A stretch of 64,000 nt of DNA, taken from assembly GCA_958295735.1 (NCBI GenBank), contig OY282369.1:666161-730160 (forward strand), read 5' to 3'. Of the stretch, positions 41,073-48,715 are shown piece by piece (positions within the stretch are counted from its first letter, which is position 1; each line of letters starts with the position of its first letter). Under the pieces are notes generated by a model. That model was given only the letters and a program-made list of their open reading frames with translations, did no database searches and was not told the origin of the DNA. This DNA is from an uncultured Candidatus Cenarchaeum sp. (GTDB lineage: Archaea > Thermoproteota > Nitrososphaeria > Nitrososphaerales > Nitrosopumilaceae). Made by a program: the position numbers and the translations under genes.

Positions 41073-41471
41073 GTGCCGGCAAACAGGGAGGCCTTGAAGG
41101 CCAGGAACGAGGCGGCGGCCCGGAGGCCGAAGTTCGTCCGCCAGGAGAGCTGGCGGTACAAGAGGATAAAGCCGGCGTGGAGGAAGCCCAAGGGCGTCGA
41201 CAACCACCAGAGGAAGCAGAAGAGCCGCGGGAGGCCCGGCCTCGTGAAGATAGGGTACGGCGGCCCGAAGGAGGGCAGGCACCTCCACCCGTCGGGGTAC
41301 ACGGACAACCTGGTGCACAACGTGAAGGGGCTCGACGGCCTGGATCCCGCGAGGGACGGCGTGAGGATAGGCCACAGCGTCGGGACCAGGAAGAGGAAGG
41401 AGATAGTGGGCGAGGCCATCGGGCGCAAGTTCAGGGTGTTCAACGCGAGGGTGAAGGCGCCTGGTAGTTAA
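41073..41471 (+). CDS. rpl32e: 50S ribosomal protein eL32
   Basis: 132 aa. KFVRQESWRYKRIKPAWRKP with GVDNHQRKQKSRGRPGLVKIGYGGP and LHPSGYTDNLVHN identify eL32. The leaderless GTG start follows its TATA by 27 nt. The ribosomal neighbours usually found before it in the archaeal spc cluster (uL6 and others) are absent; IS-B is there instead. Confidence 0.95.
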   Translation: MPANREALKARNEAAARRPKFVRQESWRYKRIKPAWRKPKGVDNHQRKQKSRGRPGLVKIGYGGPKEGRHLHPSGYTDNLVHNVKGLDGLDPARDGVRIGHSVGTRKRKEIVGEAIGRKFRVFNARVKAPGS

Positions 41472-41928
41472 CCTGAGGGCCAAGAAGCGGCTGGTGTCCC
41501 GTATAACCGGGGCCGGAGTGCACAGGATAAGGTTCGATTCCGAGCACCTCGACGAGATCTCCGACGCCATAACGAGGAACGACATCAGGGGCCTCATCGC
41601 GGGAGAGAGGATAACCGTCAAGCCGATAGTGGGGACCTCGCGCGGCAGGGCGCACCGCAAGAGGCTGCAGAGATCCAAGAGGGGCGCCAAGGCGGGGGCC
41701 AAGCAGGGGAAGGCGGGGGCCCGCACGGTGAGGAAGCGCGCGTACGTCAGGAAGGTCCGCGCGCTCAGGCACCTGCTCAAGGTGGCCAAGGACAGGAAGG
41801 ACATAACGAACCGCGAGTTCTGGGGGCTGTACAAGAGGGTGGGCGGGAACACGGTGCGCAACAAGGCGCACCTGATCCAGCTGATGGCCGAGGCCAAGGC
41901 GGCCAGGGCCAAGGCGGCAGGCGCCTAG
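41461..41928 (+). CDS. rpl19e: 50S ribosomal protein eL19
   Basis: About 155 aa. The first standard start (GTG 41494) would lose the conserved N-terminus VNLRAKKRLVSRITG, which is encoded in frame just upstream beginning at CTG 41461 (CTG GTA GTT AAC). A CTG start overlapping the eL32 end by 11 nt is therefore proposed. ITRNDIRGLIAGERITVK and the Lys/Arg-rich helix after GTSRGRAHRKRLQ are typical. Confidence 0.9.
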   Translation: MVVNLRAKKRLVSRITGAGVHRIRFDSEHLDEISDAITRNDIRGLIAGERITVKPIVGTSRGRAHRKRLQRSKRGAKAGAKQGKAGARTVRKRAYVRKVRALRHLLKVAKDRKDITNREFWGLYKRVGGNTVRNKAHLIQLMAEAKAARAKAAGA

Positions 41929-41935
41929 CCGCGGG

Positions 41936-42044
41936 GCGGAAAGGGCGGCCCGCGCCGGGCGCCGATCGACGCCTGGAGTTGGAGGACGACTTTGACTTGG
42001 ACGACAAGCGGAAAGGGCGGCCCGCGCCGGGCGCCGATCGACGC
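41936..42044. repeat. Repeat-spacer-repeat locus a (37-35-37 bp)
   Basis: A 37-bp sequence beginning GCGGAAAGGGCGGCCCGCGC occurs identically at 41936-41972 and 42008-42044, around a 35-bp unique spacer of more balanced composition. Three other gaps in the window have the same geometry with unrelated sequences (56179, 58152, 59800). Confidence 0.8.
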
Positions 42045-42118
42045 GGGGCGGCATGCGGAAAGGGCGGCTTGGGGGAGGCCCGTTTCGCGGTAGGTCCGGC
42101 GGGGGAAAGGGCGGGCGC

Positions 42119-42463
42119 CTAGCCGCCGAGGGGAAGGAACCGCCCGCGGGCAAAGTCCACCACGCGGCCGCCGCGCACCTCCACGCCCTCGCCCGCCAGC
42201 ATGGCCTCCTTGCGGGGCGTCCCGTGCGCGTACCCGCCCACGCGCCCGTCCGACATCACGACGCGGTGGCACGGGACGATCCCCGGGTACGGGTTGTCCC
42301 GCATCATGCGGCCCACGGCGCGCTGGCCCCCGGCCATGCCGGCCGCCCTGGCCAGCTCGCCGTACGTGGTGACGCGGCCCGGGGGCACGGCGCACAGCGC
42401 GGCGTACACGCGCTCGGCCGCGCGGCCGCCGCGGCGGCCCGGCGGCCCCCCCTTCCCGCTCAC
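42119..42463 (-). CDS. ogt: Methylated-DNA-protein cysteine methyltransferase
   Basis: 114 aa, the catalytic domain only. Repairs O6-alkylguanine by transfer to its Cys in IVPCHRVVMSDGRVGGYAHG; VPPGRVTTYGELARAAG is the helix-turn-helix. The N-terminal domain of long Ogt/Ada forms is absent, as in many archaeal proteins. The GTG overlaps the dtdA stop (GTGA). Confidence 0.92.
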   Translation of the reverse strand: MSGKGGPPGRRGGRAAERVYAALCAVPPGRVTTYGELARAAGMAGGQRAVGRMMRDNPYPGIVPCHRVVMSDGRVGGYAHGTPRKEAMLAGEGVEVRGGRVVDFARGRFLPLGG

Positions 42464-43272
42464 AGGCGGATCACCTCCAGCCCGGTCCCCTCCAAGAGGC
42501 CGAGCACCTCGCGCCTGCGCGCGCCGAGTCCCTTGTCGTCGACCAGCGCGGCCGAGGCCCCCGCGTTGCGCTCCAGTATGTGCGAGAGCAACCCCTCGTC
42601 CAGGAGCGCCAGCGCGCGCTTCGGGACCACCGTGCCCAGGGCGAACTCCCCGCGCGCCGCCTCGTCGGTGAACTTCTTGGAATAGTGGGGGCCCCCGAAG
42701 CAGATCCCGAACCTGGGGGAGGGGCCGGCGGCCGCCTCCGCCACCGCCTCGCGGGCCAGCCCCGCCACCGAGCCGCACAGCGCGTCGTCGCGCCACTCCC
42801 TTTCCGTGGTGCCCACCTCCACGAACGCCACGGGCCTGTCGAGCGCCGTGGGCCCGTGGTGCGTCGCCTCTATGGTCACCTCGAACCCCGGAAACTCCCC
42901 CCTGCGCTCCCACAGCATGCGCATGAACGACTTTTGCAGCGCGGGGTACGGCACGGCCACCTCGCCCTCGCGGCCCCCCAGGGAGGCGGGGCCGACGTTG
43001 CCCGTGCTGTGGCAGGTCAGCGCCGGGATCCCGGACGCGGCAGAGTGCCTGGAGAGGAACACGAACCCGCCGTACCCGCCGTACCCCTCCTCGTCGGCCA
43101 GCCAGTCGGCCGAGACGGCCGGCGTGTCGATCACCAGCAGGTCGAAGCCGTCCCCCCTGCGCAGGGAGCCGCGGCCGCCGGGCGCGGCGCCCGCCTCCCC
43201 CATGCCCGCGGCCAGGGACGCGGCCATGCGCGAGCCCGCCGGATCGCCGCCGTGCGCTACCAAAAGATCCAT
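42460..43272 (-). CDS. dtdA: D-aminoacyl-tRNA deacylase, archaeal type
   Basis: 270 aa. Frees tRNA from mischarged D-amino acids. Motifs GGFVFLSRHSAASGIPALTCHSTGN, EATHHGPTALDRPVAFVEVGTT and CFGGPHYSKKFT are those of DtdA/DTD2. ATG 43272. It is transcribed divergently from secE; AATATAT at 43291-43297 is the only AT-rich element between them. Confidence 0.93.
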   Translation of the reverse strand: MDLLVAHGGDPAGSRMAASLAAGMGEAGAAPGGRGSLRRGDGFDLLVIDTPAVSADWLADEEGYGGYGGFVFLSRHSAASGIPALTCHSTGNVGPASLGGREGEVAVPYPALQKSFMRMLWERRGEFPGFEVTIEATHHGPTALDRPVAFVEVGTTEREWRDDALCGSVAGLAREAVAEAAAGPSPRFGICFGGPHYSKKFTDEAARGEFALGTVVPKRALALLDEGLLSHILERNAGASAALVDDKGLGARRREVLGLLEGTGLEVIRL

Positions 43273-43288
43273 GGCCGACCGGACAAGG

Positions 43289-43298
43289 GATATATTGG
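43289..43298. promoter_or_regulatory. TATA region shared by dtdA and secE
   Basis: GATATATTGG lies about 25 nt before the secE GTG (43318) and 20-25 nt before the dtdA ATG (43272). It is the second place in the window where one near-palindromic TATA seems to serve two divergent genes. Confidence 0.55.
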
Positions 43299-43317
43299 CG
43301 CCATATGAATCACGGCC

Positions 43318-43491
43318 GTGAACCCACGGCAGACCGTGAAGAACATGGTGAACACCATGAAGATGGCGAAAAAGTCGGACAAGGAGGACTACGTGCAGCA
43401 CCTGAGGCTGGTGCTGCTCGGCATATGCGGCGTCGGAACGATCGGGTTTATAATTCAGTTCGTGTTCTCGGTGGCTACGTTTGGTAACTGA
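43318..43491 (+). CDS. secE: Protein translocase subunit SecE
   Basis: 57 aa. NPRQTVKNMVNTMKMAKKSD is the amphipathic helix and LRLVLLGICGVGTIGFIIQFVF the single membrane segment of archaeal SecE/Sec61-gamma. It clamps SecY. The leaderless GTG is followed directly by spt5, the standard archaeal pair. Confidence 0.9.
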   Translation: MNPRQTVKNMVNTMKMAKKSDKEDYVQHLRLVLLGICGVGTIGFIIQFVFSVATFGN

Positions 43492-43948
43492 GCTGTCGTC
43501 GGCCGGGGCGGGATCCCACCTATTCGCGGTGAGGACCACGGGCGGCCAGGAGAAGGTAGTGATGAACGCCTTGGAGGCCAAGTCCCGCGTGGGCAAGGCG
43601 GGCATACAGGCCGTCCTGCTGGTGGACAACCTGAGGGGCTACGTGGTGGTGGAGGCCACCGACCCGAGCGCCGCGTACCAGGCCATCGACGACATCAGGC
43701 ACGTCAGGGGCCAGCTGCGCGGCGAGCTCGCGTTCAAGGACATCGAGGGCTACCTGATCAAAAAGTCGGCAGTCACCTCGCTGGAAAAGGACCAGACCGT
43801 CGAGATCTCGGGCGGCCCCTTCAAGGGCATGAAGGCCACCATAACCCGCATAGACCACGGGAAGGAGGAGGCGACGGTCGTGCTCCTGGACGCGTCGTAC
43901 CAGCTTCCGGTCACGGTGGACGCCAACTACCTCAAGGCCTCAAAGTAG
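43481..43948 (+). CDS. spt5: Transcription elongation factor Spt5 (NusG family)
   Basis: 155 aa. NGN domain (HLFAVRTTGGQEKVVMNAL to RGYVVVEATDPSAAYQAI) and KOW domain (VEISGGPFKGMKATITRID). Stimulates RNA polymerase processivity with Spt4. The TTG start at 43481 overlaps secE by 11 nt. Confidence 0.94.
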   Translation: MVTELSSAGAGSHLFAVRTTGGQEKVVMNALEAKSRVGKAGIQAVLLVDNLRGYVVVEATDPSAAYQAIDDIRHVRGQLRGELAFKDIEGYLIKKSAVTSLEKDQTVEISGGPFKGMKATITRIDHGKEEATVVLLDASYQLPVTVDANYLKASK

Positions 43949-43977
43949 CCACGGCCGGCGGCTCGTCCCGCGGCGCT

Positions 43978-44365
43978 GGTTGCTCGCAGTTCGGCAGGGC
44001 GGCGGCGCGGGTTGCTCGCAGTTCGGCAGGGCGGCGGCGCGGGTTGCTCGCAGTTCGGCAGGGCGGCGGCGCGGGTTGCGCGTTACGCCGGGGCGGCATC
44101 CTGCCGGCGGCGCGGCCTTCCGGCGGCGCGGGTTGCTCGCAGTTCGGCAGGGCGGCGGCGCGGGTTGCGCGTTACGCCGGGGCGGCATCCTGCCGGCGGC
44201 GCGGGTTGCGCGTTACGCCGGGGCGGCATCCTGCCGGCGGCGCGGCCTTCCGGCGGCGCGGGTTGCGCGTTACGCCGGGGCGGCATCCTGCCGGCGGCGC
44301 GGGTTGCGCGTTACGCCGGGGCGGCATCCTGCCGGCGGCGCGGGTTGCGCGGTACGCCGGGGCCG
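43978..44365. repeat. Mixed tandem-repeat block of 32- and 41-bp units
   Basis: About four 32-bp units (GGTTGCTCGCAGTTCGGCAG plus 12 bp) and five 41-bp units (GGTTGCGCGTTACGCCGGGG plus 21 bp), all ending GGCGGCGCG and interleaved, two followed by an extra GCCTTCCGGCGGCGCG. It begins 30 bp after spt5 and has no plausible gene. Confidence 0.85.
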
Positions 44366-44577
44366 GCCGGCGGATGCGCGATCGGGGAGGAGGCGCCCTG
44401 CAGGCTTCCCCGCGCGGCCCGCGGGGCCGGCCGGCGGCGCGTGCCGAAAGCGACGCCCCCGCGGGATCGGCGGGGCCCCGGGCCGCCGGCTCTCCCCCGG
44501 CGGCCGCGCGCGGTGCGATGCGCGGGCCCTGCCCGGGCGGACGGCCCCCGCCCCCTGGCAGGGAATCCCCGATGCGG

Positions 44578-44801
44578 GCCGCCGCGCGCCGGGAGGCCGG
44601 GCCGCCGGACGGGCCGCCGCGCGCCGGGAGGCCGGGCCGCCGGACGGGCCGCCGCGCGCCGGGAGGCCGGGCCGCCGGACGGGCCGCCGCGCGCCGGGAG
44701 GCCGGGCCGCCGGACGGGCCGCCGCGCGCCGGGAGGCCGGGCCGCCGGACGGGCCGCCGCGCGCCGGGAGGCCGGGCCGCCGGACGGGCCGCCGCGCCCG
44801 C
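44578..44801. repeat. 35-bp tandem repeat, about six copies
   Basis: Contiguous near-identical units starting GCCGCCGCGCGCCGGGAGGC. Open frames through it only translate to Gly/Pro/Arg/Ala repeats. Together with the block at 43978 it fills the gap between spt5 and uL11, which are normally close. Confidence 0.85.
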
Positions 44802-44872
44802 GCGGGAGCCGCCGGCGCGGCCGAAAGCGCGCCGGGAGCAAGGGTTAAATTTTCGCCGCCGGGCCGCCCCGC

Positions 44873-45355
44873 ATGGGCGAGCCACAAAAGATCGCGGCGC
44901 TGGTGACGGGCGGCAAGGCATCGGCCGGCCCGCCGCTGGGCCCCGCGCTGGGGCCGCTGGGCGTCAACATAATGGAGGTCATAGCGGCGATCAACGAGAA
45001 GACTGCCGACTTTGACGGCATGAAGGTGCCCGTCACGGTGGCCGTGGATCCGGGCACGAAGGCCTGGGAGATCGAGGTGGGGATCCCTTCGGCCGCGGCG
45101 CTCCTCCTCAAGGAGGCCGGCATCCAGAAGGGGTCGGGCGCATCGGGCACCGAGTGGGCCGGGGAGATCGGCATGGACTCGGTGGTGAAGGTGGCCGGCG
45201 CCAAGATCGACTCGCTGTACACCTCGTCCGCCAAGGCGGCGGCCAAGGTGGTGGTCGGCACGTGCCTGCCCCTCGGGCTCAAGGTGGAGGGAAAGACGCC
45301 CAAGGAGATCACCGCGGAGATCGACGAGGGCAAGTGGGACGAAAAGTTCGCCTAG
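44873..45355 (+). CDS. rpl11: 50S ribosomal protein uL11
   Basis: 160 aa. ALVTGGKASAGPPLGPALGPLGVNIMEVI is the family N-terminus; the C-terminal RNA-binding domain includes EIGMDSVVKVAGAKIDSL and VVVGTCLPLGLKVEGKTP. ATG 44873 follows GTTAAATTT at about 26 nt. The usual partners uL1, uL10 and P1 are 11 kb away. Confidence 0.96.
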   Translation: MGEPQKIAALVTGGKASAGPPLGPALGPLGVNIMEVIAAINEKTADFDGMKVPVTVAVDPGTKAWEIEVGIPSAAALLLKEAGIQKGSGASGTEWAGEIGMDSVVKVAGAKIDSLYTSSAKAAAKVVVGTCLPLGLKVEGKTPKEITAEIDEGKWDEKFA

Positions 45356-45819
45356 GCCGGCGGGCAGCCCGCGAGGTACGCGGGATCCTTGTCGGTCTTT
45401 TGCAGCTCCACGAACGTCTCGGTGCTCTGTATGCCGTCTATCCTGCCTATCTTCTTTATGACCACGGAGTGCAGCTCGTCCAGGTCGGCCGCCGCCACGC
45501 GGATCATGATGTCGAACCTGCCCGTGACCTCCGAGATCGAGACGACCTCGTCCGCCCCCATGAGCGCGCGGTGGATCGACTCCTTCATCTTGGGATCGCG
45601 GTTGATCCCCACCGCGGCCATCACCCCTATGCCGAGCATCGACTCGTCCACGACTATGGTGAACTTTTTGATCAGGCGCCTCTTCACCATCCGCTTGATC
45701 CTGCTGTACAGCACCGACGTGTTCGTCCCGAGCTTCTCGGACAGGCGGGGGACGGACACGGAGCCGTCCGTGGCGAGCTCGCGCAGGAGCCTCTTGTCGA
45801 GATCGTCCGGCTTGTGCAC
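45352..45819 (-). CDS. Lrp/AsnC-family transcription regulator
   Basis: 155 aa. N-terminal winged helix (LDKRLLRELATDGSVSVPRLSEKLGTNTSVLYSRIKRM) and a C-terminal RAM ligand-binding domain (SEVTGRFDIMIRVAAADLDEL). It probably senses an amino acid; a link to the liv transporter is speculative. ATG 45819, TATA TTAATA at 45842-45847. Overlaps uL11 by 4 nt, convergently. Confidence 0.92.
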   Translation of the reverse strand: MHKPDDLDKRLLRELATDGSVSVPRLSEKLGTNTSVLYSRIKRMVKRRLIKKFTIVVDESMLGIGVMAAVGINRDPKMKESIHRALMGADEVVSISEVTGRFDIMIRVAAADLDELHSVVIKKIGRIDGIQSTETFVELQKTDKDPAYLAGCPPA

Positions 45820-45858
45820 GGATGGAGCCGCCGCCCGAGGGTATTAACGATTTTCAAC

Positions 45859-45945
45859 GCGGTCCGGCCGCCCCCCTCCGCCCGGCGCGGATCCGGATCG
45901 GGGCGTTTTCGCGCCCGCGGCCGGCGGGGGCGCGGCCTCGCCCGC
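45859..45945. repeat. Degenerate M2 element
   Basis: Core GGCGCGGATCCGGATCGGGG then GTTTTCGCGCCCGCGGCC, ending GGCCTCG. Strongly GC-drifted, between the Lrp and PEFG gene promoters. Limits approximate. Confidence 0.5.
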
Positions 45946-46003
45946 GGCCTCGCGCGCGGCCGCCGGTCCAATACATAAATACGAACCGCCCCGCCGCGGG
46001 CCG

Positions 46004-48394
46004 TTGCGCGGAGACGGCCCGGCGGGGCTCCAGGGACGGTGGACGGCGGCGGCGATCGCCGCGGCCGCGCTGGCGGTAGCCTGCGCGGCGCCGGCGGCGT
46101 TCGCCGACGGGGAGGCGCGGCCGGGCGAGACGGTGGTGGCCGAGAGGTGGACCATGGTGGAGGCGCTGGTCGCCGGCAAGATGTGGGGCGGCGAGGCGAT
46201 AGTGATACTAGGGAGCGCGGACGGGCCGGTCTCGGTGACCGTGAACCCGCCTGGCGGCGGCGAGGCCCTAGAATACTCGGCGAAGCCGGGGCCCGACGGC
46301 AGGCTGGACGCCAGGATAGACGCCGGCGGGATCGCGTGGAGCCTCGACGGCACGTACGGCGTGGTGCTGAGGCAGGAGGGCGATCCCGCGCGGGCCGACC
46401 GCGTGGGGATAAGGATGGCCGGGGGGGAGGCCGTGCCCGTGCCGGGGATGGCCGGGAGGCCCCTGCCCGCCGGCCTGCCGGCCTCGCTCGCGGACGCCAG
46501 GCTGATCGACGAGGAGTGGAAGGTGATAGAAGAGGTGGCCGTGAGGCGCGCGGAGGGGAGGGATGCCGTGCTGGTGCGGGGCTCCGCCCCGGAAGGCGGC
46601 GCCTCCGTCTCCGTCGCGGGCCCCGGCGGGGAGAGGGTGGCCGGGCCGCACTCGGCTGGCCCGGATGCCGGCCCCTTCGAGGCCGTCGTGTACGTGGACG
46701 GCGGGGGGTGGCAGCGGGACGGGGCGTACGTGATCACCGTGCAGGCCGGCGGGCACTCCGACCCGTTCCTGGTGGACGTTGCGGGCGGCAGGGTGGACCT
46801 GGGGCCCGGCGCGGCGGCCGAGGTCGGGGCGATCAACCTGGGGACGAGGTGGAACGTGGTGGAGGGCGTCTCGGTGGCGCGCCTGGGCGGCGCCGAGACC
46901 CTCATAGTGAGGGGGACCACCGACAGGCCGCAGGAGCCCGTCAGCGTGGAGGCCTCCCCGCCGGGCGGCGGCGCGCCGGCGTTCGGGGGGACCGTGATGC
47001 CGGATCTGGACGGCGGCATCGAGGCGAGGATCCCGCTGGAGGGGGAGGCGTGGGGGCTCGACGGGGCGTACGCGGTGGTGCTCAGGCAGGGCGGCGCGCC
47101 GCCGTACGCGGACGGCTTTCCCGTGCTGATGGCGGGGGGAAGGGCGGTGCCCACCCCGGAATACGGCGGCGCGGAACCGCCGGAGGGGGCCAGCATATAC
47201 GAGGATCTCAGGCTGGTGGACTTTGCGTGGAGCCTCGCGGAGAGGGCCTACGTGGAGAGTTTCGAGGGCCGGCCCGACCACATAGTGGTGGAGGGAATAA
47301 CGGACAGGCCCGCCGAGGAGGTGGCCGTGGTGGTCAGGGCGCCCGGGGGCGCCGTGGTAGTTGACGAGAACGTCGGGCCAGGCTCGGACGGCCGCTTCGC
47401 CGCGCGCATCATAGTGGGCGGCGAGGACTGGGCGGAGGACGGGACGTACGGGGTGGCCGTCTCGCAGGGGCACCTGGGGACGGGGCCGCCGGACCGCATC
47501 GCGGTGGAAGTGGCCGGGGGCAGGGCCGCTCCGGGGCCGGGCGCCGCGGACGACGGCGGGATAGAGGGGGAAGGGGGCAGGATCGCCGCCATCGGGTACG
47601 GGTGGAACATGGTCGAGGCGGTGGCGGCCGCGAGGGTCGGCGGCGAGGAGACGCTCGTGGTGGCGGGCAGGGCGGATCCGGCCGGCGGCGCCGTCGCGGT
47701 CTCGGTGACCTCGCCCGGCGGCGAGGAGGCCGGCGCCGCCGTCGCAGTTCCCGGGAACGACGGCCGGTTCACGGCCAGGGTGGCGGCCGGCGGGGACGGC
47801 TCCGGGTGGGGGGCGGACGGGACGTATGCGGCGGAGGTCTTGCAGGAAGGCGCCACGGGGGGCGCCGACGCGCTGTCCTTCACGGTCAGGGGCGGGAAGG
47901 CCCTGGCGGTCCAGGAGTTCGAGGGCCTCGCGGCCCCTGCCATCGAGGGCGACTTTGACGAGGTGAGGGTGCTGGTCGACCGGTGGGTGCTGGTCGAGAG
48001 CGCCTTCGTGGAGCGCAGGGGCGGCACGGACACGGTGGTGGTGGCCGGCACCACGGACAGGGCCCACATCCCCATCGGCGTCAAGGTGAGGGCGCCCGGC
48101 GGCGGGACGATCGCCAGCTACGCCATCGGGGCCGATCCCCGCGACGGCGGGTTCGAGGTCAGGGAGCGCGTGGCCGGAAAGTCGTGGGAGCAGGACGGCA
48201 CGTACAGGATCACGCTGGTGCAGGGCCAGCGGCCCGCGTTCACCGATCTCGTCCTGGTGGACGTCGCCGGAGGCGCCGTCGTCCCCGAGTTCGGCCCCCT
48301 CGCGGCGGCGGCGCTGGCCGCCGCGGTCGCGGCCGCGGTGATCGCGGCGTCTTGCAGGGCGGGGGCGGGCCCCGCCGCGCGCTGGGCATCCTGA
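46004..48394 (+). CDS. Secreted repeat protein with PEFG-CTERM-like anchor
   Basis: 796 aa. N-terminal signal peptide (TAAAIAAAALAVACAAPAAFA), then about six diverged 115-125-residue beta-sandwich-like repeats, each containing a PGGG turn, a W..DGTY.V.L.Q motif and ending in a VAGG strand. The C-terminus reads VVPEFGPLAAAALAAAVAAA then Arg-containing residues: a PEFG motif, membrane helix and basic end, the arrangement recognised by archaeosortase in Thaumarchaeota. It is probably a cell-surface or S-layer-associated protein. TTG 46004 is 25-30 nt from ATAAATAC at 45974-45981. Confidence 0.82.
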   Translation: MRGDGPAGLQGRWTAAAIAAAALAVACAAPAAFADGEARPGETVVAERWTMVEALVAGKMWGGEAIVILGSADGPVSVTVNPPGGGEALEYSAKPGPDGRLDARIDAGGIAWSLDGTYGVVLRQEGDPARADRVGIRMAGGEAVPVPGMAGRPLPAGLPASLADARLIDEEWKVIEEVAVRRAEGRDAVLVRGSAPEGGASVSVAGPGGERVAGPHSAGPDAGPFEAVVYVDGGGWQRDGAYVITVQAGGHSDPFLVDVAGGRVDLGPGAAAEVGAINLGTRWNVVEGVSVARLGGAETLIVRGTTDRPQEPVSVEASPPGGGAPAFGGTVMPDLDGGIEARIPLEGEAWGLDGAYAVVLRQGGAPPYADGFPVLMAGGRAVPTPEYGGAEPPEGASIYEDLRLVDFAWSLAERAYVESFEGRPDHIVVEGITDRPAEEVAVVVRAPGGAVVVDENVGPGSDGRFAARIIVGGEDWAEDGTYGVAVSQGHLGTGPPDRIAVEVAGGRAAPGPGAADDGGIEGEGGRIAAIGYGWNMVEAVAAARVGGEETLVVAGRADPAGGAVAVSVTSPGGEEAGAAVAVPGNDGRFTARVAAGGDGSGWGADGTYAAEVLQEGATGGADALSFTVRGGKALAVQEFEGLAAPAIEGDFDEVRVLVDRWVLVESAFVERRGGTDTVVVAGTTDRAHIPIGVKVRAPGGGTIASYAIGADPRDGGFEVRERVAGKSWEQDGTYRITLVQGQRPAFTDLVLVDVAGGAVVPEFGPLAAAALAAAVAAAVIAASCRAGAGPAARWAS

Positions 48395-48715
48395 GGCGCT
48401 CCCGCGGAGGCCGCTGGTCGGCTGCCGCTTCGCGCGTGGCAGAATGCCGCGGAGTGCACAGTTCAGACCCGCAACATGGCGGCCTGGTGCATGCAGCGCG
48501 GCGGACCAGCCGCCGCAACCCACGCTGTACGCTCAAAAGTTACGTCTGGAAACTGCCGATGTTGATCAAAAATCACCCAGTTGGCTAGCTTTGTCAACAG
48601 ATCAGCCGAATACAGAGGCGCAAGGACGCCCGCTTGAGAACCTGATAGATGTCCGCCTCTCAGAATTCTCGGTTGTTTCTACGACTGATTTTGTTGCTTT
48701 CGAGTTAGCTGCGCA
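48395..48715. other. Boundary of the restriction-modification island
   Basis: About 320 bp in which composition shifts from very GC-rich to moderate. Open frames are present on the plus strand but have no recognisable product and run antisense into the methyltransferase. No direct repeat or tRNA marking an integration site was seen. Confidence 0.5.

Noticed and set aside
43978-44365. Possible CRISPR array between spt5 and uL11
   Set aside because: Units are contiguous or interleaved with other repeats; there are no unique spacers and no cas genes.
43980-44906. Long open frames in all plus and minus phases of the tandem-repeat region
   Set aside because: Open only because the repeats lack stop codons; products are pure Gly/Pro/Arg/Ala repeats.
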